From positions 1-64,000 of the forward strand of contig FZPE01000002.1 in assembly GCA_900188465.1 (NCBI GenBank): 64,000 nt of DNA, written 5' to 3'. The notes beneath the pieces were generated by a model. The model searched no databases, had not been told where the DNA came from, and saw only the letters and a program-made list of their open reading frames with translations. Every line of letters starts with the position of its first letter. Position 1 is the stretch's first letter. The position numbers were made by a program, and so were the translations under genes. Origin of the DNA: Micrococcales bacterium KH10. Lineage in GTDB: Bacteria > Actinomycetota > Actinomycetes > Actinomycetales > Cellulomonadaceae. Of this stretch, positions 17,742-26,356 are shown in pieces.

Positions 17742-18848
17742 CTACTTCACCTCATAAGAACGCGTGGAGGGCATCAGTTCGATCCAGGTGTTCCCGGGAG
17801 CGAGCTGTACCTCTTCCCCGTCGGCGGTGAGCACGAACGGCGACTTCTGCTTCTTCTTCTCCCACTTGACCTTGATGGTCTTGCCGCCGGTGGCCACCAG
17901 TCCTTTACCGGAGCCGATCACGATGGTTTCGGGCACGGGGTTGCCCGCTGGATCACGATAGGCGGTGTTGCGGATCTCGACCTCGAGCACCACCACGTTC
18001 TTGGCACTTAACCGAGTGCCGTCTGCGGACGTAGCCGGAGTTGATCCCTCAGAACGAAGAAACACGCCTTCGCCGCCATCCCAAGTCCAGGTGGGGCGGT
18101 GACCGTTCGACATCGTCACGGCCAGTTCTTTAGCGTCACTGCCGGAGACGACAGCGGTGGCCTCGTCCTCGGATTCGGCGAACACGAATGGCGGGTTGGG
18201 GACCTTCTTGTGGCCCTTCTTCGCCTGACCCCAGAATTTGTCCGGGTCGCCGATCACGTTGTGGGGCGCGCGCCGACTCGATGTGCGCGAGAATCCCGCG
18301 TGACCGCTGTCCATGGACACGACCTGCAACCCGGCGGCGGGCGCTAGCCCCAGGAAGGCGGACTGTCCGCCGGAGTACACCAGCAGACCACCCAGTTGCG
18401 CCACGATATTGGCGTCCATGGGACGCACGGAACGGATCGGACCGACCTCGTCAGGCTTCTTCGACTGGTAAACGGCGATAAAACGGGTAATACCGCCTTC
18501 GACGACCTCTTCATAGACGAGGTCGGCTTTCTCCAGCCCGAACTGCGGGCGAGCAGCCGGTGAGTTCTCGACCTTGATCGACAAAGCGGGACGATTCGCT
18601 ACCTTGTCTGAGACCTCGCCTGTCAATGGCCACGCCAGGGCGTCACTGACCTCTTCGATTGCCGGGGCGACCACACGGGTGGGGGTCACTGACGGCAAGA
18701 CGGTTTTGGTCTCTGGTTCTGGATCGTCACCACATCCGGCGACAACGACCAGCGCCAAAGCCGTACCGGCCGCAACAGCCGACAGGCGCACCCGCCTGGC
18801 TGCGCCACGCTGCCGAGCACCAGTTGAACCTTGTTCGAGTCGTCTCAC
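17742..18848 (-). CDS. DUF3048 (YerB-like) lipoprotein
   Basis: A 368-aa protein with a twin-basic N-terminus, hydrophobic segment and lipobox (LVVVAGC near residue 39), so it is likely lipid-anchored outside the membrane. The DUF3048 pattern is clear: WPLTGEVSDKVANRPALSIKVENS, ARPQFGLEKADLVYEEVVEGGITRF, VGPIRSVRPMD, GHAGFSRTSSRRAPHNVIGD, and a C-terminal half ending LTADGEEVQLAPGNTWIELMP. Function is unknown. It is divergent from menE with an 87-bp shared promoter region. Confidence 0.92.
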   Translation of the reverse strand: MRRLEQGSTGARQRGAARRVRLSAVAAGTALALVVVAGCGDDPEPETKTVLPSVTPTRVVAPAIEEVSDALAWPLTGEVSDKVANRPALSIKVENSPAARPQFGLEKADLVYEEVVEGGITRFIAVYQSKKPDEVGPIRSVRPMDANIVAQLGGLLVYSGGQSAFLGLAPAAGLQVVSMDSGHAGFSRTSSRRAPHNVIGDPDKFWGQAKKGHKKVPNPPFVFAESEDEATAVVSGSDAKELAVTMSNGHRPTWTWDGGEGVFLRSEGSTPATSADGTRLSAKNVVVLEVEIRNTAYRDPAGNPVPETIVIGSGKGLVATGGKTIKVKWEKKKQKSPFVLTADGEEVQLAPGNTWIELMPSTRSYEVK

Positions 18849-18935
18849 TTACGAACCCCTCTCGTGGATCGCTCCATTCGTCGCCGATCGTGTCGACACC
18901 AAGGTTTAGCCTAAGCCCAGCCCTACCCTAGAAGG

Positions 18936-20057
18936 GTGAGCCGCGCCCCAGATCACCCAAACCACGATCTACTCGTCACCGACGCCGCCCAGCGGATCGT
19001 AGATGTTCTTGCTGGCGAGCGCCGTCATTTGGTGGTGAGCACGTCGGGGTCGACAGGCGCGGCAAAGCGAGTCGCAATCTCCGGCGCAGCGTTGCGCGCT
19101 TCTGCCGTTGCCACCTATGAGCGCATCGGAGGGCCGGGCCAGTGGCTGTTATGCCTGCCGGTTGACCACATTGCCGGGCTGCAGGTCTTGGCGCGTTCCC
19201 ATTTGGCCGGGAGTCCTCCGGTGGTGATGGACCGAGCGGGATCTTTTTCTGCGGACGAGTTCTCCCAGGCGGCGCGGCAGCTGACCGCTGAGCGCAAATA
19301 TGTGTCATTGGTGCCCACTCAGCTCCACCGGCTCCTTGCTGACGGAGCCGGTGGAGCAGCGCTACGGACTTTTGACACGATTTTGTTGGGTGGCGCCGCG
19401 GCCGCACCAACGCTATTGCAACGCGCACGCGCCGCCGGGCTGCCGATCGTGGTCACTTACGGGATGACTGAGACGAGCGGCGGCTGCGTCTATGACGGAG
19501 TGCCGCTGGATGGGGTACGGATCCAGATCGGTCCCGATGGACGAGTCCTGCTGGCTGGGACGGTCCTCGCCGATGGTTATCTGAACGCTGACGGTACGCT
19601 CGAACCGCTGACCGCCGATGCTCCTGATGGCACCGCTGGATGGTTCCACACTCAGGATCGCGGTCAGACCGTCGGGGGACGGCTGATCCTTGAGGGCCGC
19701 GCGGACGATGTGATCATCTGCGGAGGTGAAAATGTGCCACTGCAACCGGTGACCGAGGCGGCGGCCGCCTTATTGCAGGCTCGCGGCGAGCATCGCGAGG
19801 TGCAGGCCCTTGGTGTGCCTGATGATCACTGGGGACAGCGGGTGGTCGTGGCGGTGACCGGCTCATCGCAAGCGTTACTGCAGGACGAGTTCTCTCAGGC
19901 CGTCTCGGAGGCTATTCGCGCTGCCTGCGGCCGTGCCGCAACGCCGCTCGCGGTGGTTCAGCTGCCGCGGTTCCCGACTCTGGGATCGGGCAAATATGAC
20001 CGGCTCACGCTCGGCGAACAAGTCGCAGAGATCTTGAATCGCACGCAGGTGTCGTAG
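18936..20057 (+). CDS. menE: o-succinylbenzoate--CoA ligase
   Basis: AMP-forming acyl-CoA synthetase of menaquinone synthesis; activates o-succinylbenzoate to its CoA ester for MenB. 373 aa from GTG 18936, short as usual for actinobacterial MenE. Motifs: AMP-binding P-loop VVSTSGSTGAAKRVAIS, VVTYGMTETSGGCVYDG, hinge ILEGRADDVIICGGENV, and C-terminal LGSGKYDRL carrying the catalytic Lys. Two copies of the window-wide GACGAGTTCTC word fall in this gene, both encoding DEFSQ. menA follows 41 bp downstream. Confidence 0.95.
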   Translation: MSRAPDHPNHDLLVTDAAQRIVDVLAGERRHLVVSTSGSTGAAKRVAISGAALRASAVATYERIGGPGQWLLCLPVDHIAGLQVLARSHLAGSPPVVMDRAGSFSADEFSQAARQLTAERKYVSLVPTQLHRLLADGAGGAALRTFDTILLGGAAAAPTLLQRARAAGLPIVVTYGMTETSGGCVYDGVPLDGVRIQIGPDGRVLLAGTVLADGYLNADGTLEPLTADAPDGTAGWFHTQDRGQTVGGRLILEGRADDVIICGGENVPLQPVTEAAAALLQARGEHREVQALGVPDDHWGQRVVVAVTGSSQALLQDEFSQAVSEAIRAACGRAATPLAVVQLPRFPTLGSGKYDRLTLGEQVAEILNRTQVS

Positions 20058-20098
20058 CCTCGTGGGAGAACTCGTCGTCAAAACCTCCAAGGAGCATC

Positions 20099-20977
20099 AT
20101 GGCGAATGCCGCGCAGTGGCTTGAAGGCGCCCGTCCGCGTACTCTCCCGGCGGCTGCCGCCCCGGTTGTCGTTGGTACTGCGGCGGCGATCCATGGCGGT
20201 GACTGGTCTGCGATCCGTGCGCTGCTGGCGCTTGGTGTCGCGCTGTGCATGCAGATCGGCGTGAACTACGCCAACGACTATTCCGACGGGGTCAAGGGCA
20301 CTGACCTGGATCGGGTCGGACCGATGCGCCTGGTGGCCTCGGGGGCGGCCTCGCCGAACGCGGTGAAGCGAGCCGCTATCGGCTGGCTCGGTCTGGGTGC
20401 CGTCATCGGGTTGGTCTTGGTGGCTGTCTCCGGTCACTGGTGGCTGCTGGCGGTTGGTGCTGTGGCACTGGTCGCCGCCTGGCTGTACACCGGGGGACGT
20501 CATCCCTATGGCTACCGCGGTCTGGGCGAAGTCGGGGTGTTCATCTTCTTTGGGCTCGTGGCAGTGCTCGGCACACAGTTCACTCAGGCAGATACTGTGT
20601 CGATTCCCGGTGTGCTGGGAGCCACGGCGATTGGCTTGATCGCGTGCGCGCTGTTGATGGTGAACAATATCCGCGATGTGGCAACGGACCTGACCGCCGG
20701 GAAGCGAACGCTGGCGGTGCGGCTTGGCGAAAGGCGGGCGCGTCGCGCCTATGTCGTCATGATCTGGCTGCCGCTCCTGCTGGGGGCGGCAACTGCGGTC
20801 TGGACGTCCGGATGGAGCCTGCTGGTGCTGTTGTTGCTGGCGCCAGCGGTGTTGTTGTCCTTGCCGGTGTTGGCGGGGGTATGGGGACGAGCCCTCATAC
20901 CGGTACTCGCCGGAACTGGACTGTATGAACTCGGTTTTGCCCTGTTGCTGGGGGCCGGGCTGGTGTTGGGCCGCTAG
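20099..20977 (+). CDS. menA: 1,4-dihydroxy-2-naphthoate polyprenyltransferase
   Basis: UbiA-family membrane enzyme that attaches the polyprenyl tail to 1,4-dihydroxy-2-naphthoate, giving demethylmenaquinone. 292 aa from ATG 20099 with AAGGAG 6 bp upstream. The first Asp-rich prenyl-diphosphate motif is in GVNYANDYSDGVKGTD and the second in NNIRDVATDLTAGKRTLAVRLG; about eight hydrophobic helices. N-terminal WLEGARPRTLPAA is typical. Probably transcribed with menE. Confidence 0.97.
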   Translation: MANAAQWLEGARPRTLPAAAAPVVVGTAAAIHGGDWSAIRALLALGVALCMQIGVNYANDYSDGVKGTDLDRVGPMRLVASGAASPNAVKRAAIGWLGLGAVIGLVLVAVSGHWWLLAVGAVALVAAWLYTGGRHPYGYRGLGEVGVFIFFGLVAVLGTQFTQADTVSIPGVLGATAIGLIACALLMVNNIRDVATDLTAGKRTLAVRLGERRARRAYVVMIWLPLLLGAATAVWTSGWSLLVLLLLAPAVLLSLPVLAGVWGRALIPVLAGTGLYELGFALLLGAGLVLGR

Positions 20978-21003
20978 AGCCGATCGCTAAGATGACCTGT
21001 AGT

Positions 21004-22896
21004 TCATTCCGCAGCAGTTAAGCCACCGCAGTTTTGGTTCACATCACAGTCCACCAGCCAAGACCCGACTGATTCAACCCATCCGGCGGGCTGGTGGTTC
21101 CAATAGTCCTTGTTATCCACGATGGAGAACGCCGCAACTGCCTGAGTAAAACCGGGAGTTACGATAGCCACCTGTTTGTCCACGGCGATGATGTGGGCGT
21201 TGCGGACCCAGAGTTGTTGTCCGGTGCCGAGGTCGCGTCCGCTCACTTCATTGGGAAGAGCGGAATCCGCCGACGGCGGCACATCAACCACCACTATCCC
21301 GCCACCCAGATGGACGGATACGCCATAATCCTCCGGTTCGGAGACCTTTGCCTCCCATAAGGGCACATCCCAATTCCCGATGTGAAAAGCAGTGATCTCG
21401 CCCGCAGCCTGCACTAGGACGACGTCACCATCGCTCTGCACGCTGGTCGTCAGCCCAATATCGGAGGGAACTGTCACGGGTAACGGTGTCGTAGCGCCTG
21501 TGGTTGTGTCTATTACTTGATATGGCTGCCAGTCATGGTCTTCTTCTGAAACCGGTTGAGGCGGAGTGTCCGTGATCCAGCGCGACCCCTGACGCCAGTG
21601 CAGCGGCTCCTCTGAAACCAACAGTTCTTCGCCGTTGGCCGAGTCAAGAGCGATATAGGTGGATCCTGAGTTGTATTCGGTGCACACCACGACTTCGTCA
21701 TCCTCGTATGCGCTCTCGTCGAAATCGCAGGTCACTGGTCTGCTGACCTGCAGAACAACAGCGTCCTCAATGGCGGCATTCTCAAATGACGTGAATGCCC
21801 AATCATCATCGGCATGGGCAACAAGTGTCTCAAGATAGTCGGCTGCAAGCGACACATCGCTATGCCACAACCGTTCGTCGTTACGAACCGCAGCGAAACG
21901 CACAAAACCTTCCTGCTGGTTCGGCGTTGCAGTGATGATCAGACCATGGGCACCAACCCAAGAACCATTGGGGGTAACTAGGCGTTGACCGGTACGACCG
22001 TCGAATGCAATTTCACGCGCCTCACCCTCTTGATTGAAATAAGTACAAATGACCAGGTCTTGACCGCTGAGCCGACAACTGTCGTATTCGTCGCCGTCCT
22101 CGAAGTTTTGGGAATCTATCACCCAGTTGATGACCCCTTTGGTCAGATCAACACCGAAGTGCACGTTCACCTCATGTCTTCCGGCGATCAGTCCCTCAGT
22201 ACCGATCAAGCGGGAACTCTCGGCGGTCACCGTGACCAGCCCGCGATCGCCATGTCCTTGCCAGACAAATATCGGTTCCGATCCGAACGCCAGCCCAGCG
22301 CGGCTCGCTGCTCGCGCAAAATCGTTGGGCGTCAGCGTCCACGCTTTCTCCGGAATAGTGAGGTACGAGCGCATCGTGACGTCTTGCCCCGGTGCCGGTT
22401 TTGACGGAGACCACTTCCAAACTGCGGCAGTGCCAAGCACCGCAATCAGTGCGACAACGGCGGCCGCAACTAACCAACGCTTCCGTCGCGGGTTTTTCCG
22501 CTCGTTATTCGTTGAACCAGCACCAACGAAGCCTCCTGGCAGTGAAGCATCTTCGTTAGGTGTGCCGAATGTTCGAGCTACTCGTGAACCCTCGATCAGG
22601 TAATGGGAGTCGTTCTGGCTGGTCTGCGCTGACGATTGCGGGATGACGGCATCTGGTGAGAGGCGAACCAGAATGAGCGGGCGATCCCAGCCGCCGGGCG
22701 GTGGCTGTCGCCATGCCAGCACGGCATCGACTTGTGGGTCTTGCAGTGCGAGCAAAGCGTCAAGCACTCGAACGTCAGCACGCGGGTGGCCAGCGATTTG
22801 CGGAGCCAATGCTGAACTGTATTCCAGTGCCGCTAGAAGTTGTTCCGGTGTACTAGCCCCCGATCCGACGATTTCTCGAGCTTCTTCCGGGTTCAT
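21004..22896 (-). CDS. Membrane-anchored beta-propeller protein with N-terminal LRV-like domain
   Basis: 630 aa. The N-terminal about 70 residues (EEAREIVGSGASTPEQLLAAL, APQIAGHPRADVRVLDALLA) resemble the helical leucine-rich-repeat-variant domain of many actinobacterial proteins. A basic stretch and a single transmembrane helix follow (about 138-160, WLVAAAVVALIAVLGTAAVW). The large C-terminal part has beta-propeller-like strands and six or more Cys, predicted outside the cell (DSCRLSGQDLVICTYFNQEG, AFDGRTGQRLVTPNG, TYIALDSANGEELL, DLGTGQQLWVRNAHIIAVD); these resemble PQQ-type repeats. Function unknown. The ATG overlaps the upstream DUF4229 gene by 4 bp. Confidence 0.8.
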   Translation of the reverse strand: MNPEEAREIVGSGASTPEQLLAALEYSSALAPQIAGHPRADVRVLDALLALQDPQVDAVLAWRQPPPGGWDRPLILVRLSPDAVIPQSSAQTSQNDSHYLIEGSRVARTFGTPNEDASLPGGFVGAGSTNNERKNPRRKRWLVAAAVVALIAVLGTAAVWKWSPSKPAPGQDVTMRSYLTIPEKAWTLTPNDFARAASRAGLAFGSEPIFVWQGHGDRGLVTVTAESSRLIGTEGLIAGRHEVNVHFGVDLTKGVINWVIDSQNFEDGDEYDSCRLSGQDLVICTYFNQEGEAREIAFDGRTGQRLVTPNGSWVGAHGLIITATPNQQEGFVRFAAVRNDERLWHSDVSLAADYLETLVAHADDDWAFTSFENAAIEDAVVLQVSRPVTCDFDESAYEDDEVVVCTEYNSGSTYIALDSANGEELLVSEEPLHWRQGSRWITDTPPQPVSEEDHDWQPYQVIDTTTGATTPLPVTVPSDIGLTTSVQSDGDVVLVQAAGEITAFHIGNWDVPLWEAKVSEPEDYGVSVHLGGGIVVVDVPPSADSALPNEVSGRDLGTGQQLWVRNAHIIAVDKQVAIVTPGFTQAVAAFSIVDNKDYWNHQPAGWVESVGSWLVDCDVNQNCGGLTAAE

Positions 22897-23210
22897 TGCG
22901 GCTCTTCGGACGGACCTTCGGACTCGCCGTCATTTGCGCTGGTTTCACGATCAATCGCGGCGTCCTCGTCTGCGAAGTCTTCTTCTTGCTGGGGCGTGAA
23001 GCGGTGACCGGAGTCACGGCGCACACGGCGGGCGGCCAAGTATTCCGCGGCACGGGTGCGAGGACTGTTCAGCAGAGCGTACGAGGCGAGCAGTGCAACG
23101 AAGACCGCCACCACCCAGAGCAACCAGCCTCGCATTCCCGCCCAATACAGCCCGGCGGCTGAGGCGAAAAGCAGAAGCAGGCGCCACGCGGAATAAATCA
23201 GGAAAGGCAC
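22893..23210 (-). CDS. DUF4229 family membrane protein
   Basis: 105 aa from GTG 23210. Two transmembrane segments at about residues 3-24 and 28-46, then a short conserved linker LLNSPRTRAAEYLAARR and an acidic tail. DUF4229 proteins are small actinobacterial membrane proteins of unknown function, often coded close to menaquinone genes, as here (menA is 2 kb away on the other strand). Translationally coupled to the propeller protein. Confidence 0.82.
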   Translation of the reverse strand: MPFLIYSAWRLLLLFASAAGLYWAGMRGWLLWVVAVFVALLASYALLNSPRTRAAEYLAARRVRRDSGHRFTPQQEEDFADEDAAIDRETSANDGESEGPSEEPQ

Positions 23211-23249
23211 CTAGTCAGCCTAGCCGTTCTTTACTCCGGCTCGGTCGAG

Positions 23250-23846
23250 TTAGCCAGAGAAATCCGGACCCAACTTGGCATCGAGACACTCGACCTGCGG
23301 ATCAACACCCATATCCCGCAACTGCTCAGACTTCTCCCACACCAGCAGCCGCGGCTCCTCACCCCGCTCACGCAAGCACTCCGCCAACACCCCGGCCTCA
23401 ACGCCCCAGTTGTCACGATGCCAACCCCAGAGCGTATTGACCGAGTCGAATTCCTCGGCGAGACACTGATCGTGCCGCTCAAGTGAGTCACCCACATCTT
23501 CGAACCGGTAATCGATGACCTGATTCTCCTCACCCATCACCTCCACATTGACACCAGCAGCACCAGCACAAGCACGAAACCGCTGGAACGCCGCTTGATA
23601 CTCGTCATAGGTAATCTCGCCGTCAGCCAACACCGCACGCTGCGCGTCAGACATCTCATACCCTGTGCCACGAACCAGGTCTTCCGGGTCAAACCCCTCA
23701 TTCCATTTCAACGCCACCGCCGCCGCCGTCGGCATCTCCGTCGCGACCGACTCACCCGAACCCGACGAACAGCCTACAATCCCAACAAGACAAACAAAAG
23801 CGACAAATGCCGCAGAAACTGTTTGACCAAAACATCTGAAGATCAT
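23250..23846 (-). CDS. Hypothetical lipoprotein
   Basis: 198 aa from ATG 23846, chosen because GGAG lies 8 bp upstream. The signal sequence ends in a lipobox (LVGIVGC). The mature part starts with a Ser/Gly/Thr-rich linker and is acidic, with three or more Cys (RACAGAAGV, HDQCLAEE, ECLRERGEE, VECLDAKLG). It contains YEMSDAQRAVLADGEITYDEYQAAFQRFRAC, a pattern seen in small actinobacterial lipoproteins of unknown function. Downstream of, and convergent to, nothing obvious; it starts about 130 bp from the divergent secreted-protein gene. Confidence 0.8.
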   Translation of the reverse strand: MIFRCFGQTVSAAFVAFVCLVGIVGCSSGSGESVATEMPTAAAVALKWNEGFDPEDLVRGTGYEMSDAQRAVLADGEITYDEYQAAFQRFRACAGAAGVNVEVMGEENQVIDYRFEDVGDSLERHDQCLAEEFDSVNTLWGWHRDNWGVEAGVLAECLRERGEEPRLLVWEKSEQLRDMGVDPQVECLDAKLGPDFSG

Positions 23847-23974
23847 CGCACTCAGCTCCTTTGCCAATTGCCTTTCCCACTATTAAGTATAGAGTATTTC
23901 CTAAGCAGTAAAAATCCGCTGCTTACTGGCGGTTCAACGACGAACCGCAACCCGACTCAACGAGGAGAAGGGTC

Positions 23975-24361
23975 ATGACATTCCGACACAAATTCGCGGC
24001 TGTCATCACGGCCGCAGTCACCCTGGTCGCCACTGGATTCCTGGCGGCACCGGCCAACGCCACCCAAACCAAGACTGAGTATTGTGGCACTGCCGGAATC
24101 TATGGCACTTGGGAAGCCTGGAACAACCAATCCACCAAGAAAGCCGGCAGTCGCCACGCCACCGGACCTCTGTGCAGTTACTACAAGGTGCGTATCCGTT
24201 ACGAAGTCCCGACCACGGGGACAAGGTACTGGGCGACGTGGGCGACAAATACTGCAGGGAACTACGCCGTCACCCAGAACAGTCCCAGCGGCTACCCACT
24301 CATCAAGGCCGAGCACCGCGTGGTGAAAAACGGGTCCGTCTACACCGTGACGACTATCTAG
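23975..24361 (+). CDS. Small secreted protein with two cysteines, candidate export cargo
   Basis: 128 aa from ATG 23975 with GGAG upstream. A clear Sec signal peptide (FAAVITAAVTLVATGFLAAP) ends ANA, leaving a mature chain of about 99 residues that is basic and aromatic-rich. Two Cys (EYCGTAG and PLCSYYK) could form one disulfide. A C-terminal beta-rich part (RIRYEVPTTGTRYWATWA, VVKNGSVYTVTTI) follows. I do not recognise the family; it is not a clear lactococcin-972 or lantibiotic. A strong hairpin follows the stop and then an adaptor-ABC transporter set on the same strand, which suggests, without proving, that this protein and the transporter work together. Confidence 0.8.
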   Translation: MTFRHKFAAVITAAVTLVATGFLAAPANATQTKTEYCGTAGIYGTWEAWNNQSTKKAGSRHATGPLCSYYKVRIRYEVPTTGTRYWATWATNTAGNYAVTQNSPSGYPLIKAEHRVVKNGSVYTVTTI

Positions 24362-24377
24362 TCGGTTGACAGTGGCA

Positions 24378-24415
24378 GGTGGGTTGCGGATTCAGTCCGT
24401 CATCCGCAACCCACC
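24378..24415 (+). terminator. Hairpin after the secreted-protein gene
   Basis: GGTGGGTTGCGGAT and ATCCGCAACCCACC are perfect 14-bp arms with a 10-nt loop, 17 bp after the stop codon. No U-tract follows. It could terminate most transcripts and allow limited read-through to the transporter genes, giving more secreted protein than transporter. Confidence 0.7.
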
Positions 24416-24563
24416 GGTTCACCGGAATACCTTGCCACTAGCAAGAACTCAAGTCCACACCGGGTTTGACCGACTAGATTGTTCATAAGGAAAGTCCCGT
24501 GACAGCGATTTCCGTCACTGGGCACACCGGTGTCACACAGAGCAGAACGAACAGGTTCACGAA

Positions 24564-25733
24564 ATGTCAGGTCAGCATCAACAGCGTGGCCGCGGGCGGG
24601 GGTTGTGGCGTTCGCTGATATTCGTTCTCCCGCTGCTCGCGGTTTGGGCGATCCCCGTCTCGGTTCTCACGATGGTCGCGCCCGCAGTTGAGGAAGCCGA
24701 AGCTGAACGGGTCACTCCTGTTGAGCCGGACACGATTCCAGTCGGCTCACGTTCGTCAGACCAAGCCACCAGCGTGGGCCTGTCAGTCGGGTTCGGTCAA
24801 TCCGCCTCAGTGGCAGTGCGGGCCTCCGGCCTGGTCACAGCGGTCCATCTGAGCCCCGGAAAATCCGTCAAACAATGCCGTGCGCTTATTGACATCAATG
24901 ACGTTCCAGTGCTTGCCTACCGAGCAAAAGCCCCGCTCTTCCGTGACCTCGCTGTCAAAGACAAAGGCACTGATGTGCAAGCACTTGCTCAGTACCTAGT
25001 TGCCTGTGGCACCCTCGACAAGGCCGACATATCAAACACCTTTACGAGCCAGATCGAAAGTGCGGTCAAGACGCTACAACGCGACGTCTTAAAAGTGAAA
25101 GACACTGGAGAGTTCGCCACATCTTACGTGGCGTTCATTCCCCGCGAGGTAAAACTCGTCAAAACAATTCCGGTAACCATTGGAGACGAGGTCAACCCAG
25201 GCACAGAAATCATTTCCGTCAGCGGCCCGCCGCAGTCAGTCACTATTGTTGATCCCGATCTCGGTCAACCACTAGATCTTTCTGCCCCAGATGGTTACGT
25301 CCTGCATAGCGGCGAGACGAGCATCAACATTGCTGGTTCAATCATCCCAGAAGATCAACTGGTTGAAATCAATCAGTTCATCAGTGACGCTGTCGCGATC
25401 GGTTCGCTGTCTGGCCGGGCTGTCAATTCTGACGTAGACGGTGAACCAGGTAGCGGCTCTGCCACCGAGTTCTACAGTGGCGCAACAATCACCACACATT
25501 CAGTCACGGAAACAGGTGCTGTTCCATCTAGTGCCATCTATGCCAGCCCCAGCGGAGTCACCTGCGTCTTCGTTTCTTCAAGTGGCTCCGACTATGAACC
25601 GGTAGCAATCAGTGAACTCCAAATGATCAAGGGTGAGTTGGGAAGTATCGGGGTACCTGCTGATCTGATCGGCAAGAGCGTGGTACGTGATCCCACAGCA
25701 CTCCCTGCTGAAGTGGCAACGTCATGCGGGTAG
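24564..25733 (+). CDS. Membrane-fusion/adaptor-like protein with peptidoglycan-binding domain
   Basis: 389 aa. A basic N-terminus and one transmembrane segment (about 15-40, SLIFVLPLLAVWAIPVSVLTMV) place the rest outside. A region reading VAVRASGLVTAVHLSPGKSVKQCRALIDINDVPVLAYR resembles the biotinyl-lipoyl/HlyD-type hairpin start. A peptidoglycan-binding-1-like domain follows (about 130-190, FRDLAVKDKGTDVQALAQYLVACG, IESAVKTLQRDVL), then a second beta domain (KTIPVTIGDEVNPGTEIISVSG). This matches actinobacterial periplasmic adaptors paired with MacB-type exporters. The stop overlaps the ATPase start by 10 bp, so the three genes form one operon. Confidence 0.82.
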   Translation: MSGQHQQRGRGRGLWRSLIFVLPLLAVWAIPVSVLTMVAPAVEEAEAERVTPVEPDTIPVGSRSSDQATSVGLSVGFGQSASVAVRASGLVTAVHLSPGKSVKQCRALIDINDVPVLAYRAKAPLFRDLAVKDKGTDVQALAQYLVACGTLDKADISNTFTSQIESAVKTLQRDVLKVKDTGEFATSYVAFIPREVKLVKTIPVTIGDEVNPGTEIISVSGPPQSVTIVDPDLGQPLDLSAPDGYVLHSGETSINIAGSIIPEDQLVEINQFISDAVAIGSLSGRAVNSDVDGEPGSGSATEFYSGATITTHSVTETGAVPSSAIYASPSGVTCVFVSSSGSDYEPVAISELQMIKGELGSIGVPADLIGKSVVRDPTALPAEVATSCG

Positions 25734-26356
25734 AAGTTCGTGGTGCCACACTTGGATTTGGCAAACGCATAGTCTTCGAAGATCTCGACGCAGATTTTCC
25801 ACACGGCAAGGTCACAGCACTGGTTGGCCCTTCTGGCTCCGGTAAATCATCGTTGCTCGCAGCCATGGCCGGATACATCAAACTTCGTGCCGGAACTATT
25901 AGTGGTGTAGCAGCTGACCAGAGGACACCGCTTGATGCGTCCATGGTTGCCTGGGTGCCACAAGGCTCAAACGCGTTGGGCGGCAGAAGCTCTCTGGAAA
26001 ACGTGATGATCGGTGCTCTCGCCGATGGAGCACAGTGGAACGAAGCACGCGACGATGCGCTGTCGGCACTCGCCCAAGTCGAAATGATTGACTTGGCGAA
26101 CAAAAGTGCACGGTCTCTGTCAGGCGGGGAGTTACAGCGCGTTAACTTTGCGAGGGCACTCGCGACCCGCAAACCCCTCGTCTTTGCCGACGAACCGTCC
26201 GCGTCATTAGATGCAGTCAACACTCGCCGTGTTGCAGAGCTGCTGTTCTCGCTACGGTCACGAGCAACCATCATCGTTGCCACACATGACCCGCTCCTTG
26301 TCGAGGCTGCCGAACACCAAGTGAATCTGCGTCAGGAGTTCAGCCATGCAGCGTGA
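25724..26356 (+). CDS. ABC transporter ATP-binding protein
   Basis: 210 aa, ATP-hydrolysing subunit of the adjacent permease. Walker A LVGPSGSGKSSLLAAMAGYI (about residues 33-52), signature RSLSGGELQRVNFARALATRKPLVFADEPSASLD with Walker B, and H-loop TIIVATHDPLL. Size and signature fit the MacB/LolD class that drives FtsX-fold permeases. It overlaps the genes on both sides (10 bp and 11 bp). Confidence 0.95.
   Translation: MRVEVRGATLGFGKRIVFEDLDADFPHGKVTALVGPSGSGKSSLLAAMAGYIKLRAGTISGVAADQRTPLDASMVAWVPQGSNALGGRSSLENVMIGALADGAQWNEARDDALSALAQVEMIDLANKSARSLSGGELQRVNFARALATRKPLVFADEPSASLDAVNTRRVAELLFSLRSRATIIVATHDPLLVEAAEHQVNLRQEFSHAA

Noticed and set aside
23975-24361. Lactococcin 972 family bacteriocin
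   Set aside because: The size and signal peptide fit, but the mature sequence lacks the family pattern I know. Left as unassigned.
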